Source: Umbelopsis ramanniana AG (lineage: Eukaryota; Mucoromycota; Umbelopsidomycetes; Umbelopsidales; Umbelopsidaceae). From it: a stretch of DNA of 64,000 bases. Positions 36,143-48,374 of the stretch are shown piece by piece. The stretch covers positions 1 to 64,000 of the forward strand of contig NW_026252127.1 in assembly GCF_025399195.1 (NCBI RefSeq), read 5' to 3'. The stretch's first letter is position 1; the number at the start of each line of letters is the position of its first letter. The position numbers and the translations under genes were made by a program. The notes below the pieces were generated by a model. That model saw only the letters and a list, made by a program, of their open reading frames with translations, did not search any database and was not told where the DNA came from.

Positions 36143-38085
36143 TGGAAACCCTCATTCAGCTATTTTTCTTTTCCTCTCACGTTCAAAAAAAAAAATCTCT
36201 CCCCCCAATGTGGTTCTCCACCTTGATGAAAATGGGAACCTACCCACGACCTTTTTTTTTTATTGTAAAACTCTACCTAACTTGTGTTACTTGTAAAAAT
36301 TGGGATGGAGTACACTCCTTCGCTTTTGCTTTTGGTTTTCGATCGCAATTACCTAAAAATAAAATAAAATGCTTTTAAAAAAAAAAAGGCGGTAGTACAT
36401 TTGTAAATCCGCACGCCGATCTCTTGGAACACACCCCTCATCTTCCTTTCTTAAACTCGAAAGAACCTTCTCTCCCATCATCTCATTCTAAACGACTTAC
36501 AGCGGGAAGCATCATCATACAAGGACTCTGGAGAGATAATGGTTATTTCCAGCAATGAAAGCCAATATATGGAATGGGGGCGGTACAACTGCGCATGGGA
36601 CAGGGCACACAGCATTTGGTGGGTGCACACGGTCCCGGTGGTATGAGCTTTTGTCTGTGCAGAGCGAAGTAATGTCACCTGACCTCACCCCTGTTGTGCT
36701 AAATTGACTGTATGCATTAAAACTAACTTTCAAACTTTAAAAAGTGTAACATTTTGATGTTCTGACAGTGCTGCGAAGCTCCCTTACTGTACCATGAGCT
36801 TGACGTCTCAATGATAGAACCCATGCGAGCCATGATTTTGTAGCTTGAGATGTAAAGTCCTTACGAAAAGATGCGTCAGGGACAGGTGTTATGATATAGT
36901 AAAGGAAAACAGGTACCATTCCCCAAACGTTGCCAGTTTCTAAAACATTTAATTAGATACATCATCCTTGCGCTGTATACTTCTATAAACATCAGAGCTG
37001 AAGGACCCGGTAAAGTACGCAGAGAGGGTGGCGTGAAGACCGACTCAAATCCAGCAGAAGCTATTCCTAGATGCAGCTTGGATTTCGATCTATCCACTCG
37101 CCATGGCCAATTCTTTTTGATAATGAGAGCCACCCTTTTGGACTTTTCTTAAGATTTTATGGCACCCCTACTTTCAGCTACATCACAACCATGAAAGGGC
37201 ATTTGGATCAACTCTGTTTCCCTGTGTTCAGATACTTAGGTATGGTTATCGGTCTGGTTTACTTCAAAAGATACTGTTTGCTATGCAGATGGGCTTGGTG
37301 AGTGCACAGAATGCGGCGATAAATGCATCGTCATGGAAGCTTCAAGTGAAGCAGTGGAAGAGGATGTCGCGCACACCAGAGACGACACAAAGAAGATCTT
37401 CCAAACTGCTATAGAGATATTAGTAGCTCAACAACTGAAACTTCATTCGTCAGGGTTAGAAATGAAGTTACAGTCCTTTCTCAATTTGGACTTGATTAAT
37501 CATCACGAAATTGACATCAAGTATACTTTGTGTATGATAATAAACCACTATGAATACATTCGTGCAATATCTCTTACACGTCTCGACTGTCAACATCACT
37601 GTATACGTCGAGAGGATGAAGCCAGAATTTAGTTGAAAAAGCATATATACAAAGCTGGAAGGGATTACAATTGACTACAACTAGCACTTATGTCTTCTTA
37701 AAATATATTCATACAAAGTTTACAAGTCTGCCTATCGTCTGTTCTCCACCATGCTTTCCATCACAGGCGCTATTTCACAAGGGATAATAGAGAAGACGAG
37801 TTTATATACTATCTCATTAAGTTCCAGCCACCTCCTTCTTATTCTGATAATTGCATAAATCTTCTTAAAAAATCTTGGGTAGTTCTATGTACTTCTGGTA
37901 CCTTTCTGTCAAACGTGCCGAAAGTACGTTGGGAATAGGCAGACCACGAAGATTTGCTAGTGGGGAAAATGATGCTGCGTCACAGACATCACGTGACACG
38001 GATAAAATCTGATATCTTTTGACTCTGGGTTTCTACCTTTGACAGACTGGCTTTGTAAGAAATTTGCTGATATATAAATCATCCA
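36143..38085. other. 1.9 kb region, F-box gene / NFS1
   Basis: Mostly without recognisable genes. AATAAA-type hexamers and A runs at about 36358-36388 probably end the F-box transcript. A weak two-exon candidate gene sits at 37191-37632 (listed). A minus-strand frame (36876-37133) and a plus-strand frame ending near 37150 overlap each other; neither can be assigned. The last 150 bases should hold the NFS1 promoter. Confidence 0.4.
37191..37632 (+). CDS. Candidate two-exon hypothetical protein
   Basis: Not recognised. Exon 37191-37239 joins exon 37289-37632 across a 49-base GT...AG intron (GTATGG donor, ATGCAG acceptor), giving 130 residues. The join brings out a CTECGDKC motif followed by an acidic, helical stretch (EASSEAVEEDVAHTRDDTKK) and more helix. 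For: an open frame of over 110 codons in exon 2, plausible splice sites and a coding-like mix of residues. Against: no known family, a very short intron, no clear promoter, and a frame this size can occur by chance. It may also be a fragment of a larger or decayed gene. Confidence 0.3.
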
Positions 38086-40063
38086 ATGCTCTCCAGACAA
38101 CTTCAGCGTAATATCCTAAAGGTTGCTGCTGCTCCTTCTGTCCGATTATCATTGGCCAAGCAAGCTCCCAGAGTTGTTCTCTTCTCGCTCAGAACTTTCT
38201 CCAATACCGCCCAAAAGCAGAATGCCTCTACTGTAGAGACCCTTACGCCTAACAGCGGTAAGCCGCGCTTCTCCGTTATTCCGCCATTACCTTGCCTTGC
38301 CTATCCATTCCACTCATTATCTCTTCATGTTACCTACTAGATTCCCTCGGATTCGAGACCACGGCTATAGAGAAGCCCGGTCGACCTATTTATCTCGATA
38401 TGCAAGCCACTAGCCCTATGGATCCTCGAGTCCTGGATGCCATGCTCCCTTACTTGACCGATTTATACGGTAATCCTCATTCCCGAACTCACCAGTATGG
38501 CTGGGAAACTGAGAGGGCTGTTGAAGAAGCTCGTGAAGTAGGTATATCTCAATGTACATTGGTCCCTTTCGCGTGAAACTCACCATTATTACCGCTCTAC
38601 AGCAAGTAGCTAAGCTCATCGGTGCCGACCCCAAGGAAATCATTTTCACTTCTGGTGCCACCGAGGCTAACAACCTTAGTCTTAAGGGTGTTGCCCACTT
38701 TTACAAGGGCAAGAAGAAGCACATCATCACTACTCAAATTGTAAGCGCCCCACCTTCCCTCCAACCCCCTCTACTATGTACTAATCCCCTTCTTCACCGG
38801 TGATAGGAACACAAGTGTGTTTTGGAATCATGCAGAGTATTGCAAGAAGAAGGTTTTGATGTCACCTATCTTCCTGTTCAACCCAACGGATTGATCGACA
38901 TCAAGCAATTCGAAGAAGCTATCCGCCCTGATACTTCCATTGTCTCCATCATGTCTGTCAACAATGAGATTGGCGTCATTCAACCTATTGAGGAAATTGG
39001 AAAGATTTGCCGCAAAAACAAGGTCTTCTTCCACACCGATGCTGCTCAAGCTGTCGGCAAAATCCCCATGGATGTGAATGCCATGAATATTGATTTGATG
39101 AGTATCTCCGGCCACAAACTCTATGGCCCCAAGGGTATTGGAGCCATTTATGTTCGCCGTAGACCCAGAGTTCGATTGGAAGCTGTACAAAGCGGTGGTG
39201 GTCAAGAAAGAGGCATCCGTAGCGGTACCGTGCCTACCCCCTTGGTTGTCGGCCTTGGCGCTGCTTGCAAGATTGCAACGGAGGAGATGGAGGTATGTTA
39301 GAAAAAAAACTCAACTTTGGAGATTCATTTGTGTGGCTGGGGGGTTTCTGTGACGAATCGTGTTTCCGCTCGATACACGTAAAATAATCGCATAACGAGC
39401 GAGGAATCATTTTTTCTGGCCCTATTGTGGTCTGATACATGGAATGATCTTGTCCTCGCAATGAATGTTGTGCAGGGGTTCTGAGACGTCTTCTTTGCAT
39501 GCGTTACAAGAGTATTTTTCTGGAGTCTTGGAACAGTGACTTATTTTCATTCTCACACTTTTTACAGTATGACGACCAGCGAATCAGCCGCCTTTCAAAG
39601 CGCTTGATCGATGGCATCCAGTCCAAGGTTGAACAGGTTGTTCGTAACGGAGATGATGTGCACACTTACCCTGGTTGCGTCAATCTTTCATTCTCTTATG
39701 TCGAAGGCGAGTCACTCTTGATGGCTCTCAAGGAAATTGCTCTCTCATCTGGATCTGCTTGCACGTCTGCCTCCCTTGAGCCTTCCTACGTCCTCCGCGC
39801 CCTTGGTGCTGACGATGAAATGGCTCACAGCTCAATTCGTTTCGGTATTGGCAGGTTTACAACCGAAGCAGAAATCGACTATGTGATTAATCATGTGGTT
39901 GGCCATGTTAACAAGCTTCGTGACATGTCACCTCTGTGGGAGATGGTAAGTGAAGAAACCGAATGAATTTGGATTGGCAGCGTGAGCACGGACTCAAAAA
40001 AATTGGCATTTACAGGTTCAGGAAGGCATCGACCTCAAGTCCATTCAATGGAGTCAACACTAA
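38086..40063 (+). CDS. NFS1: Cysteine desulfurase NFS1, mitochondrial
   Basis: PLP enzyme that takes sulfur from cysteine and passes it as persulfide to the ISCU scaffold for Fe-S cluster assembly, and to tRNA thiolation. Six exons: 38086-38257, 38341-38537, 38603-38740, 38807-39292, 39568-39945 and 40016-40063, giving 472 residues. An Arg/Ser/Ala-rich mitochondrial presequence ([20 protein letters not shown]) comes first. Then come the aminotransferase-V motifs [29 protein letters not shown], the PLP lysine in [15 protein letters not shown] (Lys at about 273) and the catalytic loop [20 protein letters not shown] with the persulfide Cys at about 396. The ending [10 protein letters not shown] is typical of eukaryotic NFS1. 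AATAAA at 40192-40197 follows. The sequence TATATAAA directly before the ATG is too close to act as a TATA box for this start. Confidence 0.96.
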
Positions 40064-40423
40064 ACGCCACGTCCCCCTTTCACTAAACTTGTACGTTTTT
40101 TCGAGAAGATGAGGGGAAATAGGCTGATATCTGTATCACCACAACGTGGTACCATAGCTTTTTGCTGGCATGTATGTTATTGATTAAGTACAATAAAATA
40201 TAAAGAAAAAAAAATGATAATGAAAAAGAAATAAAAAGTAAAACATACTATTTTCAATTACAATACAAATACGCTTGAAAGATGAGAGAGAGAGAGTGGA
40301 ATGGGGGGATATACTTTGTACATTTATCTTTTTAGGAGTTTTTCTTCATTTTTGGGGATGCTTAAATATGGAAAATGTTCTTCCTTACAGTGGAGAAGAA
40401 CCCTTTTTTGACATGCGCGCAAC
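40064..40423. other. Convergent 3' region, NFS1 / RhoGEF
   Basis: AT-rich gap between two stop codons. AATAAA at 40192-40197 suits NFS1. A GA-dinucleotide run (GAGAGAGAGAG at about 40282-40293) is present. No gene seen. Confidence 0.5.
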
Positions 40424-42167
40424 CTAGGGCATAAATTCATGACTGTTGATGCCCCGATGAACGGGTTGCTTCGCATTCACCTTCTTGTACAGAGGTTTTC
40501 CTCTCAAATCAAATAGGTCGCCTCCTGAAGCTGCAGTAGAAGAGGATGAGGATGTGGTACTTCGCGACAAGCTAGGGGGAACATCAGAACTCTGGCGTAC
40601 AGTATGACTAGAAGGTTTAGCCTTTTTTTCCTTATTGAATCGAATAAGGCGTTGTAGTTCAGATACCCATAGGGTCTGTTCTTCTCTTGATTGAGTTTGG
40701 AACATATGCTTGGTTTGGACAGAAATGGTGGAACCACCCGTGCTCAGGAGCATATTGGGACCGCCTCCCATAGACATGGTAGAAACGACTTGGCTTTCCG
40801 TGGCAACCACTTCGAAACAATGTGAACGCTTATTGCTTTCAGCGTTGGAAGCTCGTGCCACTGCTGTCGAGAGGTCCATTTGTCCGCGGTAGGAGATCGT
40901 GCCATCCTTCATTAGACGTCCATACACGAGGACTTCTGAAAAAAGCAGCACGACCCGCGGCTCTGGGTTTGATCCATCCGCATTCATGAATTTTGAGAGG
41001 TCACCACGTAAATGAAGCCTTCGGTCTTCATTCATCAGAACAGGTGATTCACGTAGTTTTTGGAAGATTTCGAAAGCATCACAAAGTTTGCCAACATCTT
41101 CAAGGCTATCACAAAGGAAAAAAAAAAAAAAAGGAAATAATATGCATTAGATATTTTGTTGTGCTCGTCATTTGTACAACCGCCAAAACACCGTTTGGCG
41201 TGATAATCAAATGTGTTACCTTCCGGTCATATCGATGTTGAGAGATTCAAACTTGGCTGTGCACCGTAACATATGGGCATAGTCAGGATGGAGAGGATCG
41301 GTGTTTTGTGCCAAAACACGCAAAGCAGGGGCATAATATTTCATTCGCTGTATCGGTGCCTTGAGAATATCGAGCAGAGTAATATGTTGTTGAGGCGCAT
41401 CTTGCTGCCAAGTCTGAAAAAAAATTTCAGGAGGTAAATTTCTCACCCATAATGAGTAGTAATTCCGGGTAGTGTCAAATCTCACCTCCAAAAGTTTTTT
41501 AAATGCATTGGATTTCATCAATCTCTCAAGCGTCATGATGGACGCTGAGAAAGATTGTATTCGCTTTTGAGTAACCATGGCAAGTTTGGGTAACTGTGAT
41601 AAAAGACACATGTTAGTATAAGGCATCCAGTGGATAAGTCTTGCTGAGACATATGCTTACAAACTCGCGAAACACATCAGATATAAGTTGGGTTGGCCCC
41701 CAGATACGAAATCGCTCATCGAGCTCGTCCAAAAAGCGATGATGCGTGGTCAGAATATCTTGATGAAGAGCAAATAAAATATTGACTTCTTGATCGGTGC
41801 AAATGATTTTGTTGCTGCTCGACAATAACCCGCCTCGCTTAGACTGTTGTTGTACTTGTATCCGCATTTTGTTCTCGAACACTTCCCGGCCATGTTGTAG
41901 TAAAGCAATGTACGCGAGTTCAGATTGATATATGTCTTGAATAGATTGCTCACGGTCGCGGTATCTGACTTCGACCTCATAAAAATCCGTCTCTACTTGA
42001 TCGGCGAAATCATTGTAAAGGTCATCGATGATTGACATATCCTCCATAAGTTTCTCCTGCATACTAGAATTAGATCGGCTGAGAGAGTCGGCTGAACGGA
42101 GAGAAGAAAAAGAAAGATTGGATGAAGATGTATTAGACGGAGCGTCTTTACTTGTTCTTCGCAGCAT
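40424..42167 (-). CDS. Rho-type guanine nucleotide exchange factor (DH-PH)
   Basis: Predicted activator of a Rho/Rac/Cdc42 GTPase. Four exons, 41661-42167, 41486-41593, 41220-41413 and 40424-41105, give 496 residues. After a Ser-rich N-terminus comes a Dbl homology domain at about 70-275, starting RYRDREQSIQDIYQSELAYI (helix 1 with the conserved Glu-x-x-Tyr), then FRIWGPTQLISDVF, ASIMTLERLMKSNAF and LDILKAPIQRMKYYAPALRV, which is the conserved last-helix motif L-xx-P-xQR-xxKY. A PH domain follows at about 300-425 (LHLRGDLSKFMN, VVLLFSEVLVYGRL, SREEQTLWVSELQRL), then a Ser-rich tail. There are no CNH, BAR or RhoGAP modules. It is smaller than yeast Rom2 or Cdc24, so it cannot be matched to either. 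Confidence 0.85.
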
Positions 42168-44459
42168 TGTAATTTATAGGAAATTGGCGAAGCTGTAAAA
42201 GAAAAAGGCACCCAGGAAAAAAAGGAAGAGAAACACAAATGTAGGCTTTCTGTGTTCAACTTTAAAAAAACAAGACGTAGACTTCCTGGCAGACAGTCCC
42301 CCAAATACACTCCGCCTCCTACCAAATGCACAGCTCTTTACTATCTTTCTTTACCCACGACCGACTTTGTACGAGTTACTGACATTTTCTCCGAGCGCCT
42401 CGCGGGTCCATTAGGATGTTCTTCTGGACCCTGATGCTCAATATCATCCGACACCTCATTCACTTTCATACTTGTAGATCTTTCTAGGTCGAGCCTTCCA
42501 CCCGCCTCCGCTCAACAAAGCCAGCCCATGTGAGGTTACAAACTAGGTGCATTTGAATGTTCGGACTCGAAATTTGCCTGCAATCTAACAAGCGGCTACA
42601 GTAGGAATAAACAAGCTGAAACAGAGCTATATCAGGGGGTCTGTCGTAATATGACTTGTTTACGGTCAGCAGATGTCTACTGATAGACAGGGTCTGCTCC
42701 AACAAGGAAATCTGCGAGGGTTGTACAGTGGACCATTATGTTGACTTGAACCCTGACCAAACCTACCTTATCGCAAAGTGAAGTTGAACCCTGATCAAAC
42801 CAACCTTATCGCAAAGTGAACTTTAGGGTGAAGTTGAACTCTGACCATACCACCTTATCGCAGCCAAAACAGTTGTTTTCCCGCATACCATTTCCTCATA
42901 AAGAGGAGCCATGCTTTTTGGTTGGTGAATCTATTTTATCGGAGAAGTAAAAAAAAGTAAAAAAAAAAAAAAAAAAGTGATAGCCCCGATTCGAGTGTGT
43001 GAGCTGGATGAAAGAAACAAAAGTCAAAGAAAACCGAGAGCTCACATCGTCATGTACGCTTTGTATCTGCACATGAAGCACAGACCTCCGTATCGTCGCG
43101 CTGTAACGTTACAACCACATCCTCGTTTTTTCTGCACCAATTTTCATCATGGTGAACAAACCCTCCCTCCCGCAGCTGCCGGAGAATCAATATATTGCAA
43201 ACCATGGTGGGGGGCGTCTGCTCACCATTGGGAAAAACTTTACAGGATGAGTAAGGTTGTACGGATCACCAAAACAGGGAAGTGGTGTGTAGTGAAGGCT
43301 GAAGAAAAAAAAGCGCTTCGATGTTGAAAAAGATATGGCGTTGCATATTCATCTTCGTGTCTGTTGGTTGGTTGAATGGAAAGCCTGTCATGATGCTACA
43401 AGTACATTTGATGGATGGCAGCCGTGCGCGGTTGGATCATAAAACGTGGTTTTTCTAATGTGAACATTAGTCAGATAGAGGACTTTGAATAGAAGGAAAG
43501 CCATAGCACTGAATCAAACAGTTCATTGGCTTCCATCATGGGCTGGGTGAGCCTCCCAAACCACTTTTTTTCTTCTTTTGTACTTGTTGAGAACGCGCAC
43601 ACTATCCTAATGCGCGGTATCACCGTCAGGATCCTTCCTTTATTGTCCAAATCGATCACAGACCCTATTCTTATCTGACGTTACTAATTACCATTCATGC
43701 CATTCTCGCTTGACCGGATCACTTCTTCTGGGCGATGTTACTTCCAATGCGCCATATTGCAAAACTTAGTTTGGCATGTTACAAGGTGCCACGAGACGAG
43801 CGAACCCTCGAAACGGATGGAGTCACGTTGGTAATAGAAGAAAATTATCAGGGTTCTAGCCAGGCGCTCAGGGCGGGCGTCTCACTAATTCTTCCGTTTT
43901 CTGCTTTTACTCCACTCTAGCCTGCTTTATCTGACCTTGGTGCGCCTGTGCGCGGTAATAATAAACTTTCACATTATCATTTTGCCTTACCTTTGTCGCA
44001 AATAATGGTGTCACCAATACGCCCGCAGTAACTTGAAACTCTACTATTAGACAAGATCTGTTTGGCCGGGGGTTATCGACAACGTTCTGCCGTAACAACG
44101 CGTTCCCACCCTGCAATAACGGAATTTAGGAGGGTAATGCGATCTTGCACAGATATACGGTTTGTGGAGCTAAGGTTTACAACCGCACGATAACTATCGA
44201 ACGTTCTGGCCCAGGTATGGCTAAATACAATTGGCCATTACTTGCCGTCTATGACTTTGTTCTACTAGCACTAGGCCTATCACTCGGTAACATTGTTATG
44301 TGGCCAAGTCATGAGGCAGACGCTGGCTGATACGAGTTTTATGGGCAGTTACTGCTGCAGTGGTGGTCATGCTGCAGGCTTCATTGGCTGGTGAGCCACA
44401 AAAATTTCCCACTCGTGAATTGACCGTGCACCGAGTACAGTACCTTTTGTTCGCTGGAA
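42168..44459. other. 2.3 kb gene-poor region with repeats, RhoGEF / AP-4
   Basis: Head-to-head gap between the RhoGEF (minus) and AP-4 epsilon (plus). It holds an imperfect tandem repeat (listed), a long A tract at about 42957-42976 and several open frames of 60-116 codons on both strands without family signatures. This is the largest unexplained gap apart from the promoters it must contain. Confidence 0.45.
42745..42866. repeat. Imperfect tandem repeat, three copies
   Basis: Three head-to-tail copies of a unit of about 39-50 bases with the core TTGAACCCTGACCAAACC followed by CTTATCGCAAAGTGAA. Copy starts are near 42746, 42784 and 42834. Copy 2 differs by a few substitutions and carries an extra 11-12 bases (CTTTAGGGTG region). 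Copy 3 diverges at its end and loses AAGTGAA. Confidence 0.85.
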
Positions 44460-47400
44460 ATGTCCACTCTTTCAATATACAGAGGATCAGAATTCCTAGC
44501 CTCAGGCATCAGCCATGATCTCATGAGGTTTGTCAAAAAGGTCTCGGAAGCCAAGAGCAAGGCAGTATGTACCACGTTGATATCTTTGAATCGTTTTGCA
44601 ACCATCAGTCTCGCCTATTTCGCTGACAATTGCAACCATTAGGAGGAAAGAGATCATATACATAGTGAACTAGAATACATAAAGTCCAGAATAGGTTTGC
44701 CAGACGTTTCTTCGGTAAGTGGTTTCCTCCTTATCGCTCCACCTTCAAAGTCAGCATAGGAACACTGAGTTTTGAAACGCGACCGTGCCTGTTCTGTAGT
44801 CGAAAGTGAAGGAGTATTTGATTCGGCTTATTCACTGTCATATGATGGGATACAATGTGGATTTCGGTTTGATCTATGCTATCATGATCACACAGAGCGG
44901 AGAGTCCATAGCTGATCGACGCGTTGGATATCTTGCCTCAACGCTGTTCATTGAAAACGACAACGAATTGGCCATCATGCTGACCAACACTCTGCAAAGG
45001 GTATGCCCGCATTTTATGATTTCGTCAATAGTGTGTCAGGTTTAAATCATGGATTTTTGTTGTAGGACCTACAAAGTGCAAAGTTTCAGGACAGGTGTGC
45101 AGCTTTAGTGGCCATTAGCAACATTCGACAGCAGGAAATCGTCAAAGCAGTAGTGGATTTGGTGATAATCAATACGGATTATCAAAAGTAAGTTCAGTCA
45201 TTGCTTCTGCAGCTTGGTCTTCGCCATCTCATATGAATACCTCTACTTTATCTAGAGAAACCGTACGAAAAAAGGCATACATTGCACTGTATTGGCAGCT
45301 GGAAATAGACCCACAGTTACAAGATCAGCTTTTACCCATCTTAGAAAAGGGCCTGGTCGATAAGGATCCAAGTGTTTTAGGTGCAGTTATTGGAATATGG
45401 AGGAATCTGATAAAGGTTAGCAGTGGGCCAAAGCATATATCTGATTGCCTTTACATTCGAAATGAACCTAAGATCCATGTCAGAAAACACCAGCGCTATA
45501 TGAAGAGGCTTTACCCGCTATCATCAACCACTTAAGGTATATCCTTGGTGGAAAGCTACACAAGTCTTTTGACTATCATGGAACGTCGTCACCATGGGTC
45601 CAGATGCACTGTATCGAGATCTTGGAAATCGTGCAAAGTGCTGGACTGGGGTAAGTTGATAACTAAGTGTTCATTGTTTTGAGCAAACTCAGATGCTTAA
45701 AAGCGTCCACACCTTACATTCAGGTCTACCAGTGAAATTGCGCAGATCGTCATGGACACTCTGCGTGCCGCTGAGAAAGGAGTCGATGCTTCATTTGGTA
45801 TGTCGTTTGGAAACGCTCATTTATTCCACACCAAGGCATTCAGCTCATTGACAAATCCTTCTTATCATCTTAAGCGATTATATACCAGTGCGTTCGAGTT
45901 TTGAGCAAAATCCCATCGCACTATGTTTCCGAATTCATAGAGGAGGGGAAAGAGCCTTTTCGGGCGGTACAGCGGTTTGTGGCAGCTCAGAATCATATAT
46001 TGAAATATTTGGGACTACGGTGCCTGTCATTAATGGACGACGAATTTTGGAATGAAGAGTGGCGCGATGGCAAAGTCATCTCGGAGGCTATTGCCATATC
46101 GAATGGAGATGAGACCTTGGTCGATGAGGTAAAGTACCATCGAGCTATACATACCATTCCTACCATAACTAATGATATATACCCCCAGGCAATGCACCTA
46201 ATAGAGCGCATTGCGACGAGCGAGGTTATCTTTAACATTCAGGAAAATTGTCTGATCGCCATGTCAAGCTCGGCACTGCAAGGCACGCCGTTTCACGCCA
46301 AACTCTGTGGGTGGTATGCAAAGCAAATTGAGGATCATTGTACCGACACCGACTGGTACTTGGAACTTATGTTGCAAGTTATCATTGAGTCTGGGAGATC
46401 TCTACCAGAAAAATATGTTGACGACTACTGCGCTCGGTTTGGATCAGGTAACGTATTCTCCAATCAATTGTAGATAAATGTTTAACATGCTTTGAACCAT
46501 TACAAGTTTTGCAAACATCCCACTCAATCTCGTTGGTTTATCAGCGATCTATGATGATATAAATAATACACAATTCCGCACAAAGGCCGTCGACATATTT
46601 TACAAGCTGCTCAAAAGAAAGAATTCACCAACCATACCCAGACCGCTTCTGAAAATTGCTTTTAAGGTAACATATTAGTTTCAAGCCTCACATTCCCCCT
46701 CATCGAACCAATCCCTTAACACCTGACAATAGACACTTGGTGAAAATACCCATATAGCTGAGCAGGAACCAATTGATATAATTAACCAGCTAGAAAAATG
46801 GCTCCTGATCATCAAAGGTAGGAATGGCAATTTTTTTCAAGGCACAGCCCGTATCAAACGTATGCCGATATTGACTTTTCTCATGTAGACGATGATGATT
46901 TGATCGTCTATAATGTCGTTATCCTCCATGATTGTATTGCACGTGAAAGGATATGCCCAAGCAGTCTCATTGACATGGCTAAAAAGCTAAGAAGGTCAAC
47001 AGTACTTGAAGTTCAAGAGGTAAGATATTCTCGCCCGTATATGCTGCTCTTCTTAGGTGTACAAGGCAATGACCGTTAATTTCAGGCTTGTTACCAACTC
47101 TTGAAATTCATTGAAACCTTGGATTACGACCAGATAGTCGAAACTAACCCACCATACCTTCACTGGGACAAGCCGGTTGGTTTTTTTTTTTTTTGCTATT
47201 TCTTTCTTATCGTGAACCTGTATACTGCATAGAGACACTCTAACTTTCATTTCTTACAACATTTAGATTACCGCTAATCCTGATCGCCCTACGAACAATA
47301 GATATCCCGAGAGCAACTTTAATGCTTCTTCATCAAGCAGCATACCATCTTTAGGTTCGTTGTCTTGAAAATCAATACCAAGCCTTTGATTCCTGTGACA

Positions 47401-48150
47401 TTCAATTAATACCTTATTTCTCTGTCAGGCTACAAGAAGTCCTCATCGATCGGTCAGCTGTCATCAACTTCATCCAGGGGTGAATCAGAGGAGGAGGATT
47501 CTCAACATAGAAGGTTGAAGACATCAAACTCCTACAGGTAAGCATACCTAATTACAATGACGTTTTTCCAACTGTTTCATATCATCATCACCCACAACTA
47601 TGATTAACTCCACAGCATTACTGCTAGATCGCATACCAACCAATACGAGGCTCGATCAATACGTAGCGATAAGGCAAATCCAAATGTAAGTCGATGCACA
47701 TCACCTTATATGCGCATGTACCGTTATTAATCTTTCGCTGAACAGACACGACCGGATGATCTCATGAAGAGCTTGATCGATCTGGAATTATCAAGCAACG
47801 ATTCCCAAACATCAGAAGCTGCACCACCAGTAAAGCCACTCCGCATCACCACATCTCAGTTTGGAAAGCTTTGGTTATCACTGCCTAAATATGAAGTCAA
47901 GTTTCAGCCAGCACATGTGTTCGTTACAACAATGGAAAAGGTCGCGGAATCGCTGGAAACGGACGTAGGGCTTTGCGCTATCGAAATCATTGGCGAGGAA
48001 GTAATAGCGGCAGGCGATCTGGGTGTTAGACGGCCAGCTTTGGCGCATCTTCGCATTGATGGCGAGGGAAATGTTCTTTGCACTGTGAGATCCACTAACC
48101 AACAGGATTCTGTGGCGCTTCGGGAGGTCATAGATCAACGCCTCATCTAA
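44460..48150 (+). CDS. AP-4 complex subunit epsilon-like adaptin
   Basis: Large subunit of an adaptor coat acting at the trans-Golgi. Seventeen exons: 44460-44564, 44643-44714, 44800-45000, 45066-45187, 45256-45415, 45484-45650, 45724-45797, 45875-46128, 46189-46447, 46545-46666, 46733-46817, 46889-47019, 47086-47175, 47267-47354, 47429-47537, 47616-47685 and 47746-48150. They join in frame to 837 residues. The adaptin trunk shows AKSKAEEERDHIHSELEYIK, RLIHCHMMGYNVDFG, RRVGYLASTLF, RDLQSAKFQDRCAALVAI, GGKLHKSFDYHGTSSPW and ILKYLGLRCLSL. The GGKL...YHG...PW block and the MMGYNVDFG block are closer to AP-4 epsilon than to AP-1 gamma or AP-2 alpha. A Ser-rich hinge (about 640-710) and a compact C-terminal ear of about 130 residues follow. 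It is shorter than human epsilon, mainly in hinge and ear. Confidence 0.82.
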
Positions 48151-48374
48151 TTTCAGTTTGGAGGTTTAAATCTCGTTATTTATAAGGCGTTTCGTCTCAT
48201 TTTATGTGAAACAAACACATGCCTGCCATTCATTTCTGTAAATGTATTGACCTCTCCTTAATAAATCCCCATTGTGTTGGATTCAAATCCAGCATACAAC
48301 GATGAATTTTATGAATGATGTTGGTAAGAACTGCACTTTAAGGGGACGGGTGCCGCCCATGCCCATACATTTGA

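Noticed and set aside
38071-38080. TATATAAA just before NFS1
   Set aside because: Only about seven bases separate it from the ATG, too near for a core promoter of that start codon.
48271-48300. tRNA T-arm-like sequence (GGATTCAAATCC)
   Set aside because: No matching D-arm, anticodon arm or acceptor stem around it; it lies in the 3' region of the AP-4 gene.
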